Shown: one piece after another, positions 12,780 through 23,109 of the stretch
Position numbering within the stretch: the first letter of the stretch is position 1
Layout: each line of letters opens with the position of its first letter
From: Sipunculus nudus
Lineage: Eukaryota; Annelida; Sipuncula; Golfingiida; Sipunculidae
Reading direction: 5' to 3'
NCBI GenBank assembly: GCA_026874595.1
Contig: CM049315.1
Location: 39,510,164 to 39,574,163 of the forward strand
Length of the DNA stretch: 64,000 nucleotides
The notes under the pieces: model-generated
What the model saw: the letters and a program-made list of their open reading frames with translations, nothing else
Databases searched by the model: none
What the model was told of the DNA's origin: nothing
Translations under genes and position numbers: made by a program

Positions 12780-13030
12780 GGCACCAAGATCATTTACATT
12801 GTGACTATCTGCCTGTTATTTGTCTAACGCACCTGCGGGTCCTGGGTGTCTAATTTGCTGGGTCATAACACAGAGGAGCCCCCAAAGACGCACTCGTTTG
12901 TGAGTGACACACGGCATCCCAATAAGCCTGCAGAGCGCTCACCCTGGGTGGGAGCCGACCATGAAAATCTTCTCCGCTCATTGGCTGAGATATGTACTCC
13001 CGTCCTTCCGGCTTTGAGTTCTGTGCTCTT
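12780..13030 (-). mobile_element. tRNA-derived SINE, copy B (decayed head)
   Basis: Read on the minus strand, this matches the body of the SINE at 28290-28549 over most of its length. Shared blocks are CTCACCCTGGGTGG / CTCACTCTGGGTGG, CTGCAGAGCGCTCA, CACTCGTTTGTGAGTGA / TACTCGTTTGCGAGTGA and CGGGTCCTGGGTG / CGGGCCCTGGGTG. The tRNA-like head near 13010 is badly decayed. Copy B lacks the CCGTTGGGCACGG block of copy A, which is an indel between the two. Confidence 0.7.
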
Positions 13031-14160
13031 CCCCTAGACCAAAGAAACCGGTAGAGTTTAATAACCTCCGCCTGACAGGTATTAGTGTTTTTACCCGCTC
13101 AGTTTGCTAATCTGCTAGTGAGCAGCTAGATAACTAATGTCTGCGAAACTGTACGGAGGTTTGCTCCAGGATAGAATCCACTAAATTTTGGTGCGGATCC
13201 CTATAATGGCTATCAGATCTATCAGATCTGTTTGCCTCAGAAAGTGGTTAGCTATTGTGATTTGTTACTAATAAGAATAAAAAAATGCTTACATTCCCAT
13301 TTACTTGTTCCTTTATCATTAGTTGTTTCGTAGATCAATATCTGCTTAATCTCAAGTTTAGGTCAAATATATGGCTCAAGATCTATGATAAAAATATCCA
13401 AACCAACGATAACCCATGCTGCACTCAAAATTATATAAATCTATTTAAGTTTTAATTTAGAAATATGTGACTGTTATCATTTAATTATCGCTGGGAACCA
13501 TGTGTCCCAGTGGTCGAACGTGCACAAGGAAACCCATGTCTCATGACTGGGTTTATTTCATTAGTAGTAATAAAAATCAGCGGAGTCAGCTGCATGTGCT
13601 GGGTACGGAGAGGTGAAGCCAGCAGGGTTGTCCCCTGTAACATGCACGATGACAGTGCTTACATTTCAGAGGTCAGCGGCTGTCAGGTCTAGTATGGCGG
13701 TGAGATGGCCGTGTATAGGCGGCTGCCTGGGGTTTTATGACGGCCGGAGTTTAATGTTAACTTCGTGTTATTACTGTGTGTTGATGATTCATTCGGCCAA
13801 TATGCCAAGCCTCTCTTACAAAATAGACTGTCTCCCCTTGAGCGGGACCTATGCTGAGGTTTGACGATTGCTTTAAAATTGGGATTGGAGTCACAGTTAG
13901 ATAAAGACTAACATTGTCAGGTTACGCAGAATGACTTGGTTTGTAATGATCTCAATCATCGGAACACCGAAACTGATATTTTATGAGTTTTTGTTTTTAC
14001 CATGGATTTGTCGTTTCTCTATTGAAGGTGGATGGGTTAAAACATAATTCAATATATGATTGTTATGAAGGACATAATATGATATATAATTATCTTGCTA
14101 TAGTATTAAGCCTCTATGGTTTCAGGTTCTCAGTGATTATTATGAAATGATATCACTACT
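13031..14160. other. Intergenic, no supported gene
   Basis: AT-rich sequence with a short direct duplication of ATCAGATCT near 13210-13230. Two overlapping frames at 13510-13864 have no recognisable content or splice context. Confidence 0.5.
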
Positions 14161-14164
14161 TTAG

Positions 14165-14410
14165 GGTTTGGTGAGGTTAACATTTTACTAGTTGAATTAG
14201 CAATTCACCTGGCTGATATTATTCCGTTTAGGTTAAATTTCACCGGTTAGGTTTACATTTCACCAGATTCGCTGATAACATCGCCTACTAAGGTCTACAG
14301 TTTACTAGTTTTGTTTACATTTCACCAATTAGATTAATATATCACCGATACGGTATAAATTTTCCCGGTAATGTTTCCATCTCATCGATTAGGTTTACAT
14401 GTCATCGAAT
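14165..14410 (+). repeat. Degenerate tandem repeat, unit about 20-25 bp
   Basis: A TTAGGTTTACATTTCACCGAT-like unit recurs about ten times with substitutions and small indels (for example near 14230, 14250, 14312, 14338, 14370 and 14390). It looks like an old minisatellite. Confidence 0.65.
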
Positions 14411-15289
14411 ATAAGACTGGATTTGAATCTTCATGAGTCGAGTGCAGGTTATGATTCCGCCCCTTCAAGACGTTTATATATATATATATATGAGGGGGGG
14501 GTGTGTATTTCCTTTCGAACATGTGCGTATACGATGTCTGTGTCATCGGTTCTTAAATAAGACAAAAAAACTGCAATAACACAATATATTTCTGTGTACA
14601 AGAAAAGCGAAAAATACACAGCAAAGGTATTAAAACCAAGACGCACGACACTTGAACATGTAGACGAAATCAGACATGGTATAAACCTCGATATATAATG
14701 TACCTGCTGGAAGAAATAGGACAGGTGGGAAATATTCAAACACGATGAACCTGTAATATAAAGTTTTTATATGGTTACTTGCTTTACACTCATTTTGATC
14801 ATAACAAATGCAGCAAATTTGTTTTAAATTACTAATTCGTTATTCGAATTCAGTGGCTGACTTTTTACAAGACATTTTTATGTGCGATTGTTGCCAACTT
14901 CTATGTTACCATGGTAACCACAGATCAAACAGAAAAACATGCACGTGGTGGGTCCTTGTAAAGATTGAAAATAATTTCAAGTGTGACTCAAGATTGATTC
15001 AGCCCAAGGGCTCAGCAAGTTTATAAAAGGGACCCAAAGACACCGAAACTGAGCGCTCATAAAAAGCTCATCGTGAATTTATCTAAAAAGAGACCATTTA
15101 AGCCTCCACTGTATAGAGAGGAGGCTTATGAGGATTGAGAAGTTCATTTTATCAATATTTGGATCAATTTTTTTGTGGGTGGACTTTCTTGTTTTTTCCA
15201 GAGTGTGTAACCATCGATTCAGGTTTTCCTCTTTTACTCTGTCTGTGTTTGAGCTATAGATCGCACCTTTGGGTTCACAGCCTGACATT
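14411..15289. other. Intergenic, no supported gene
   Basis: Contains a short (TA)n tract at about 14474-14491 and otherwise unremarkable AT-rich DNA. Confidence 0.5.
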
Positions 15290-15385
15290 AGGGTACAATA
15301 TATTAGTCATAGGTGACAAATATGCATTTGATATTGATTTTTGACCTTGACCTTATCCCAAGGTCCAGCACTCCATAGTCGATTC
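15290..15385 (+). repeat. Dispersed repeat fragment (pair with 46410-46505)
   Basis: It matches 46410-46505 in order: ACAATAT, GTCATAGGTGACAAAT / GTCATAGATTTGGC, TTGATTTTTGACCT / TTATTTTTGACCTAAC, AAGGTC, CCATAG and GATTCTC / GAATTCTC blocks. Identity by eye is moderate. No open frame; origin unknown. Confidence 0.45.
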
Positions 15386-17139
15386 TCCATTATTGCCTAG
15401 TAACGTGCGTTTAGGGAGGCTTTCAGGTATCGCTCGACGAATGCAAACATTCATCCTTCCATGACATATATATTTTTGTTGTGTAACAATCACCTTGAAA
15501 CACTCCCGTTAGTATTCTAACGCATTACTCGAAAAAGATATAACCCAGTAGAGCGCAAGCCTCCGCTTTTCCGCTATGTCAAAACAATCCAACTGGATCC
15601 GCCCATTTATCCGGACTGAAATAAAAAATAAACTTTCCCCTGACTCATTCCTTCGCAGAAAAAAGACTTGGTAGGTCTTGCTTAAAAGACTAAAAGCAGC
15701 ACACACACACACACACACGTACGCAGATTATCTTTAACTTCTCCGACGTTCACTTGCTATATAGAGTACCAAATATATTGATATGGTACGGGATACTTTT
15801 ATTATTGTTGCCCCCCCCCCCCCGGAGTTGAAAAGAATGGGTTGAAAATGACTGTCGGGCATAGACATTTAACTAAAATGACATTTCTCGTTTTCTATGC
15901 TCCTGGTGTCAAGGCCGGTGATTTTGTCCTGGATTTCCGGTTTCCTCCGCGCCACCACATGAGCCATAGAGGTGCCTACATTAGTTAAAATAACTAATAG
16001 TATAACCCAAGTAAAATTAATATGTTTATAATTTTTTTATATAGATTGTTAGGAGCAACGCTACATGGCACCATTATTTAGGTGTGTATCGTGTGTATCG
16101 TCAGTGTTGAGACACACGTTTTGAATTATGCATACATTGTGTGAAACACTCTTGTGTGAAATAAACTATTCCTGGATGAACACCACAGAAAACGAAAATA
16201 CACTTTTTTGGACTCTCATACGTTAGAGAAAAATTTCAACCCTCTCTTCCTCCTGGTACACCGCTACAGGCGAAATGTACGTCACATAGGCACGTTCGTA
16301 CGCCGGAACAGAATGAACAGAATTCACACTCACGAAACAAACGTTGATGAAAACATAAAATCTCCTTAATGGGGAGACTAAAGGAATTCAGAAAGGGTGG
16401 ATGTCAGGAACATTTTAGACCTTGATTAAGAAACATTTTTATTTCAAATTCGATGGACTGTCTCCCTTTTTGATTAAAAATGGCTATATAGAACATGCAA
16501 GAACCTATGCTGCTCAAACTTTTCCAACTGATCATTGGACCCACACCCCCATGTTAAAACTCCTTCCATTATCCGCTCATTTATAATATTGCTTATATAT
16601 TATTGAAGGGCATTTGGCTAAATATACAGTCTTACGTATTATGAGGTATATTTTCTAGTTCTTTGTGAAAAAAAAATATTAACTCCAATTATGACATGCT
16701 CAATAAAATGATTTTTTTGAGTAAAACCGATAAGATAATCCAAAACCTAAACGTAATGTAATTTATGCTCAAACATACCATTATTGTAAATTGATTATAA
16801 TTTAAAATAACACATGCATAACATTTCTTATTAAGAGAGAGATTATTTAGAAATTTTCTTTTTACGTACGTAATTACATGTGATTTCAAATATAGAAAAA
16901 AATAAATAAGAAATAATAGACATTTTTATTGAAAATTTCATTTTTTTTCATCCCTTCAAGTTTCTCATGTTCCACTGTTATAAATGATATCTGCCGTATT
17001 CGTGGTGTCAATTTTCTATTTTATTCGTATCCAATACACAATTCGGTCATTACCCCAGCTAAATTCTATGTTCAGCACATCGATTTAATCTGATTTGCCA
17101 CTTGTGCCCTTTCATATAGTTTCAACATGATGGCATATT
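15386..17139. other. Intergenic, AT-rich
   Basis: Contains a (CA)n tract at about 15701-15717, a C run at about 15811-15824 and a CCGGTTTCCTCCGCGCCACC block near 15939-15958 reminiscent of mollusc SINE fragments (from memory). No supported gene. Confidence 0.45.
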
Positions 17140-17430
17140 ATTTTTATTCGTGGCGTATACATATCCGTACTTAAGCCAGAGCCCCGGTGCCATTGTAAAT
17201 CTAATTAGTTTTTGATTAGCGTGGGACAGCTGTGCATTCTTCATTGAATTGGCTCCGTCGTTTGATTATGTTAATCTCTGGTCGCTTAATCTGGTCCGGG
17301 GCTTTATTGGCCATGTATTTTACTGCATTATTAAATAAAGAAGACCCTAGGGGCTTGTAGTGGATGACTGTTTAATATGGCGATTATTGAAACCGGCTTT
17401 GATCGGTTTATGAGAGATAACATTTATTTT
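17140..17430. promoter_or_regulatory. Candidate conserved non-coding (enhancer-like) element
   Basis: About 290 bases free of simple repeats, dense in homeodomain-type core sites (TAATTAG and TGATTAG around 17199-17218, GATTATGTTAATC near 17265, TTAATCT, ATTATTAAATAAA) and interspersed with GC-rich blocks. No reading frame fits it. The pattern resembles developmental enhancers, but without a second species this is only a suggestion. Confidence 0.25.
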
Positions 17431-18278
17431 TCATTAAACTCTGGTACATAAGGGTGTACCAGTAAACTGGTCATAAATAGAAGGCCGATCGTCAGAATTG
17501 AATCTGTCTGAGATATCTTACCCTTTAATTGGTGGTTAATTTACTGCTATCTTGCTGATGATCACTTTGAAAAATAGAAATCAGGTGACTGCAGCCGCAG
17601 TTTTGCCAGTGTGGATGGATTATATAGTTAGTTTATTAAAGACGGATTAAAAAAATATACATATCTTATTATACATATGAACTGCTAGCCATTTTAAACA
17701 GCCCCTGGTCACGTGGCCAACGAATTCATCACAGTTCAAGGTAGTTTACCCTAAATGAAATTTTATCTGGGCCTTTAATTTTGTGTTCATTTTAGAAATT
17801 AGCGATATTTAGTTATGTAGGATGTGATAAAGAAGGTGTTGTTAGGTTTGTCAGGTGGAACATGGGTTATTATTCTATACAATATATATGTATTTGTATA
17901 TATTTATGTATAGTTCTGTATATATACCTTATTTACAATATCTTTACGGGGGTAAAGCTAACCAGAAAGGACGGTCTGTTTTTATCTCCCAATAAACACA
18001 CATACACACACACGTACGCTTCGACACACACACACATAATTACAATCATGCACATACGCGTTTATAGGTAAATATATTATGTGATCCTCTATGTAAAAAA
18101 AGAATGTAAGAATCAGTATGTCACGAACAGCACCACACACACACATGCATGCAAGGTAGAGACCTAGAGAGAGCGAGAAGGGGAGGGGGTAGGTTTCATG
18201 TTTTAAGTAATAACGTACGTATTGTGGTATTTTATTAGAGAAATAAGGGTTTAGTGATTTAATGAAATATAACGTTGT

Positions 18279-18281
<3 letters not shown>

Positions 18282-18336
<55 letters not shown>
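18282..18336 (+). repeat. (GA)n microsatellite
   Basis: A pure AG/GA tract runs from 18282 to 18328, followed by CAGAGAGAAA. Confidence 0.95.
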
Positions 18337-18338
<2 letters not shown>

Positions 18339-20738
18339 CCAGCGATCGATCCCGCCTGGGTCTCCACGGTAGCCTAGCTGTCTAACGTCGACATGCTGTT
18401 ACTCAACATTATGTACATGCATTATTCAAAACTTGACGAGAGAAGAATCAGAAACAAGATGATAATTGTTTTAAGGAGACCTCCTAATTAGGTTTTCTCT
18501 GGCATTATCATCATATTTGAAATAATCACGTTATAGCATAAATAGTTGTCCGTTGTTTCATTGTCCGCGTTGTGTCAAATTGCTTTCCCCAAGAGTGTCC
18601 GAGTGTTCAACATTCTTATGAAACATAGGACGTAAGTTTAGGACTGAATTCATCCTCATTATCCGCGGAATGATGGTTGCGTTTTGACCAGCAGCTGGTG
18701 AAGTGGTGAAGGTACAAATGAAATTACATTAACGTGATCAGTGAGGTCTAAACGTTGTCGCTATGCATGCAAATTACATGAACGTGTATTGTCTCTCGAG
18801 GCAGCAAAAACGTAACAATACATCTAAAAAGTGTTCAAGGGCTCATAAAACATGCAGCACGCATGATGTTACTGGCTAACGCAGAAAGCCGGCCACAAGA
18901 AAGCCGGAACATTAATGTATTTTGCAGGAATACTTTACATGACACTTGACAAAGGAGCGTATGGTGGCGTGGTTGATAAAAGGTGTCCATTAAACACTCC
19001 GACTATCTTAAGGTGTCAAGCTGGGCGCCTGACCTCTCTGAAAAAAAAATCTGTTTTACGGGAAGCCTTAATGGAAGGATGACACAGTGTCAGTGATTCA
19101 CAGAAAACTCGCTCAATTCAGAAGTAGAGTCTGTGTCAAGTATAAGAGAAATACAAAGTTAAACCCCAGTCAGCGCCATTGTCAGAGCAAAAACCTTCTT
19201 ATCCTCGATGCCGGGCTTATGATGGAAAAGTGTGGCCCCAAATGAGGATCACAATTCATACGTTCCGGAAACTCGGCCTAATGGAAACTTGGTAAACGTG
19301 AGTTTGTGGATCATTATGTTTACCATGCCAATTATATGTTGTAATATTTAAAAATATAAGGTGAATGCAGTGCTAATGTCTACCTATTCATTGCCTTGCA
19401 TGGAATGATGGCACATTTGTCCCGACACCTATCATTCAGAATTCGCTACATTGAAATGGATATCGGTACGAGTACGGTCTAAAAAATAGGTTCTTTATTA
19501 TTTTTATGCCAACACAACAGATGCCTTAGATGATTTTCATTTATGTAATAGTTCACTGACCGCAAGCTAGGTCCTGCAACTTGCCTTTCGCTCAGTACTT
19601 GTGTCCTTTGCCTTTGTGTCCTATTGATTTGTTACACTGGGACGCAGTTGTCATTTTGTCAAGGACAGGTGAGACTTGAGTAAACACTCTAATTGATCAT
19701 CCCGAGAACGCCAGGTGAGGCGATAAGAAGTTAGCTGACGCATCCGTCTGTTCACAATGATGAAGGCCGTGTTTGTTTGCTGCGGGCAGTAGCCCATGTT
19801 AACTACACTGTTTGGAATTTAAGTGAGTGCCCTCCGTCCAATTCAGGGGTGGATTGAGCGGGGGGCATAGTGGGTGCGCCCACTCTTTTTCGTCCACAAA
19901 GCCTTGGAGATCGAATAATATACGCTTTATACTGAAAATTAGCCCAAGAATTGCGTCACCTTTTTTTTTAAAATTGATTAATTATTATTTTTATTTCTTT
20001 ACTTTGGCTGAGGTACTTGCGCTCTAAAAAGAGCTTTCTAATTTTTTTTTATATTACAATAGAAAGCGTTCGGGATTTAATTATTATACGAGGGTTACTA
20101 GGTACGCATATTCATAACACGGTCATGTAATAATAAACGTTCTTCATGCGGCACATATAGCATTCTTTGTGTGCAGATAATAAAAACACTCCTTTCTCTT
20201 ACAATAAATATAATTATTAGCAGCTCATCAACGCCTTTTAAACACCCCCTTCATACAGTGAACACCAGCCACTACGATGACAAACAGGAAATGTTTTGGA
20301 TTCATCGACACCAACTGATACCCATTATGTTTGCCTTCTATTATCACAGGTAGCTATTGATCCATTTATTCAGTTGTTTGTTGATGGTTTTTTATAATGG
20401 GTGGACGAAGTCACGTTGAAAACCTGCCTGGGGAGTAAAGGAGACTTCACAAAAGGGCCACGTGCTCAAACCGACTGCAGAAACAAAACATGGATGATAT
20501 TATGATATCATGCGTAAATGCATGATGCCTGCGCGCGGTAAGTCTGATGACGAGGCTTAGCGGTGCTTTACAGACCTTTTCAAAGTCCACCCTGCTCAGT
20601 CATGCCAAAGTCCATTTCTTTCAGAACGTGCAGAGACTTTGCATGATCAGTCTTACGTATACCCTGCACTAACTGCGGGGCTGCAGAATATAGGTCAAGC
20701 AACTCGATTTGCAGGGGTTGATGCAGAATAATAGAAAT

Positions 20739-20766
20739 GGGGGGGGGGGGGGGGGACGGGGGGGGG
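20739..20766 (+). repeat. Interrupted G run
   Basis: Seventeen G, then AC, then a second G run. It is a strong G-quadruplex candidate on the + strand. Confidence 0.85.
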
Positions 20767-22712
20767 ATGTCATCAACCTTGTACAGGTGAACAAGTGTAC
20801 AGGAAGAAGACTTTTTTTATAACTCTCGCATGAAGAAGTATTGGGGAAGAAAGTGGCCATGACAACATGACACTCAGGCTTCTGAAATAAACTGACGGAC
20901 CCATCGTCTTCAGAAAGTACCGCATGCAAGGGGAATAGGTGTCATCCAATTACTGTCGCCTTTGTTCTTCGGGACAGATCTGAACTATGATGCAACCTTC
21001 GAGTTAGTGAATCGTGACACAAATTTCTCTTGGTTTGGATTCATGGATTGTGTTAACGTATAACACACGTTTTACCAGGATCCTTCGGAGCTTTTGATTC
21101 AGAATGCTAGCGGGAGTATGCGTTCCCTGGGAGCTTCTTATTTCATTTGTTTTAAGACTATCAGGGTAGGAGGCTGTGCGATTTGTTCTTGTACTGACTG
21201 TGCTTTTATGTGTACCACTGGACGGCATGGTGGTCAGAGGCAGCCAAATCTTGCATTAAATCAACATCACCATATTTAATGCTACCTATCGACCATCTTA
21301 TTTGTAGAATGGGTGATATATTTCTTAATCTGGTTACATATGAATCAACTGCAGGCAATTTTAGCTAAAAAAAAAAGCTCTGACAAAGCGTCTATGTGAT
21401 TGATCTCTCATTTTGTTTATTTATCTACAAGCTGTCAGTAAACACGGTAGATGTGCCAATATTGACAAACAGAAGAAAAAATATTGTTGATTGCGCATGT
21501 GCAACAGTTTACAGGCATTATAGTAATTGATGGCGAGATATGTTAGGAAATGCCATCTTTTGTCATTTGCGAAATTTTGGTTCGGCTTGAACATTATTCT
21601 TATCTTTTTTAACTTGTTCGGATAAATATCGTATACTATAGACAAGTATAGTTATAAAGGATATGGACTGCCTATGTACCGTGGGATCCATGTTTTTGGC
21701 TTATTAATGATTTTCAAAGGTTATAGATAAGATCTTTAGTTAATACACGGCAGATATATGTACTCTCGATCTGCAATCAGAAGTCAGAAGATGTAGCGAT
21801 CGGTATGCGTTGCAAGGCATCGTTTTTTTCACAGCCCGGGCGCAACTTGGAATGTTGCAAAAAATCAAACCACGTAACGTCCTTTCACTGCAGAACACAA
21901 TGTTAAGCGTAACATAATGAATGTCTCAGTGGACACTGCATTAAGTATTCAAAAATGGTAAACATGCATGTTGTTGTGACAAACTGAAAATACATGCCTG
22001 GTTTCATATTGAAACGTATCACTGCTGACCAGGCTTATTCCAATACACGATCGATAGTGCGTGCCCTACGTTCGGTCAACACGTAATGTTTTGGGAGGGC
22101 TTTGTCCATCCCGGGGCCAGCTGTCCCCTGCGGTCAGAGACTTAGTGGATGGCCAGATTTAGCTGGTAGATGCAATAGGAAGATGAATCCATTGATTTTG
22201 TTGGTATTTCTTTGTTCTGATTCCGCCTCCGTGAACAGCAAAGTCGGGTTACATGGCCGGCTATTAGGAATAAATCCAGGCTGGCCTGACCCCGCTGACC
22301 TCCTTCACGCGTCTGCCGTGCTGCCCACCCGGTCCGAAGTACAGATTCACACCTATAAACTCTAGGACAAGCGTTATTTACATGAAAACTTGGGTGAAGG
22401 GAGAACTGTATTGTTGTACGGAGAAATCGCGTATTCATAAGCTGAATCGGAGGCTATAGACTCACAAAGCGTTAATCAAGTTAGAAAGTACTACTATATC
22501 GCTTTTACTAGTACTACTATTACCAGTACTATTTCTGCTACTAGACTCTTATTGTATTGGTTATATTTAAGAAGTGATTTGTATGAATTACACGGATAAA
22601 TCGAAGAGCAATAAAAATATGCCAAAATATATAATAATCACATTACAATTACAGGATTTATTTTTGAATTTCTGTTGCTTGTGAATTAAATGTATCTCTT
22701 TCCTATAAAACT

Positions 22713-22741
22713 GTCTATTCTGTATTTATTTTATTTTTAAG
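22713..22741 (+). promoter_or_regulatory. Predicted 3' splice acceptor (5'UTR intron of the membrane-protein gene)
   Basis: A T-rich polypyrimidine tract ends in TTTTTAAG with AG at 22740-22741, 96 bases before the coding ATG. The exon would start at 22742. The coding ORF has no intron, so an intron in the 5'UTR is the simplest reading. The matching donor is not identified. Confidence 0.5.
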
Positions 22742-22837
22742 GTATATCCGGCGCAGCAGTGAAACTGGCGGGGAGGTGCTGTACCTATCAGTTATTGTGA
22801 GCAAGGACCAGTCAGGCCGAGAACATGCAGCGACATT
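22742..22837 (+). other. 5'UTR part of the coding exon, with in-frame stop
   Basis: Between the predicted acceptor and the start codon, TGA at 22760-22762 is in frame with the large ORF. This excludes an upstream extension of the protein within this exon and supports translation starting at 22838 or 22844. Confidence 0.6.
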
Positions 22838-23109
22838 ATGAGTATGGTGCAAGTCTACTTGGTTCCTTTACTGCTGATTGCGAGTTTACTTCCGGTATTC
22901 ACAGTCCATACCAGTCACTCACTTCATGCGGACCAGGCTCATATACGTCACGGCGGTCACGTGATATTCTACAACAGAAATGGCGCTCATTCAAAGTCAA
23001 GGAAATCCCGCCAGGCGGTCGAATCTCCGTGCGCAAAGTCATGTCTCGTAGATGTTGTCAACCATGCGGACATCAGACGAACTTTCCTGGATTATTTAGA
23101 AGATCCTGA
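22825..23109 (+). promoter_or_regulatory. Upstream ORF overlapping the main start codon
   Basis: An ATG at 22825 with A at -3 opens a 94-codon frame that ends at TGA 23107-23109, inside the main coding region and out of frame with it. If the mRNA includes it, scanning ribosomes would meet this ATG first, so main-frame translation would rely on leaky scanning. The encoded peptide has no recognisable feature. It is probably a regulatory uORF rather than a gene. Confidence 0.45.

Larger units (their letters stand above)
17431..22741. other. Intergenic upstream of the membrane-protein gene
   Basis: Contains a (GA)n array (18282-18336), CA-rich tracts near 17998-18035, G runs at 20739-20766 and no convincing gene. 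A GC-richer stretch at about 22090-22370 could hold a first non-coding exon or promoter of the gene at 22838, because a 5'UTR intron is predicted. I cannot identify a donor site with confidence. Confidence 0.4.

Noticed and set aside
18339-18395. tRNA/SINE-like B-box (GATCGATCCCGCC) after the (GA)n array
   Set aside because: The match to a B-box is partial and no A-box at the right distance could be found, so it is not reported as a SINE.
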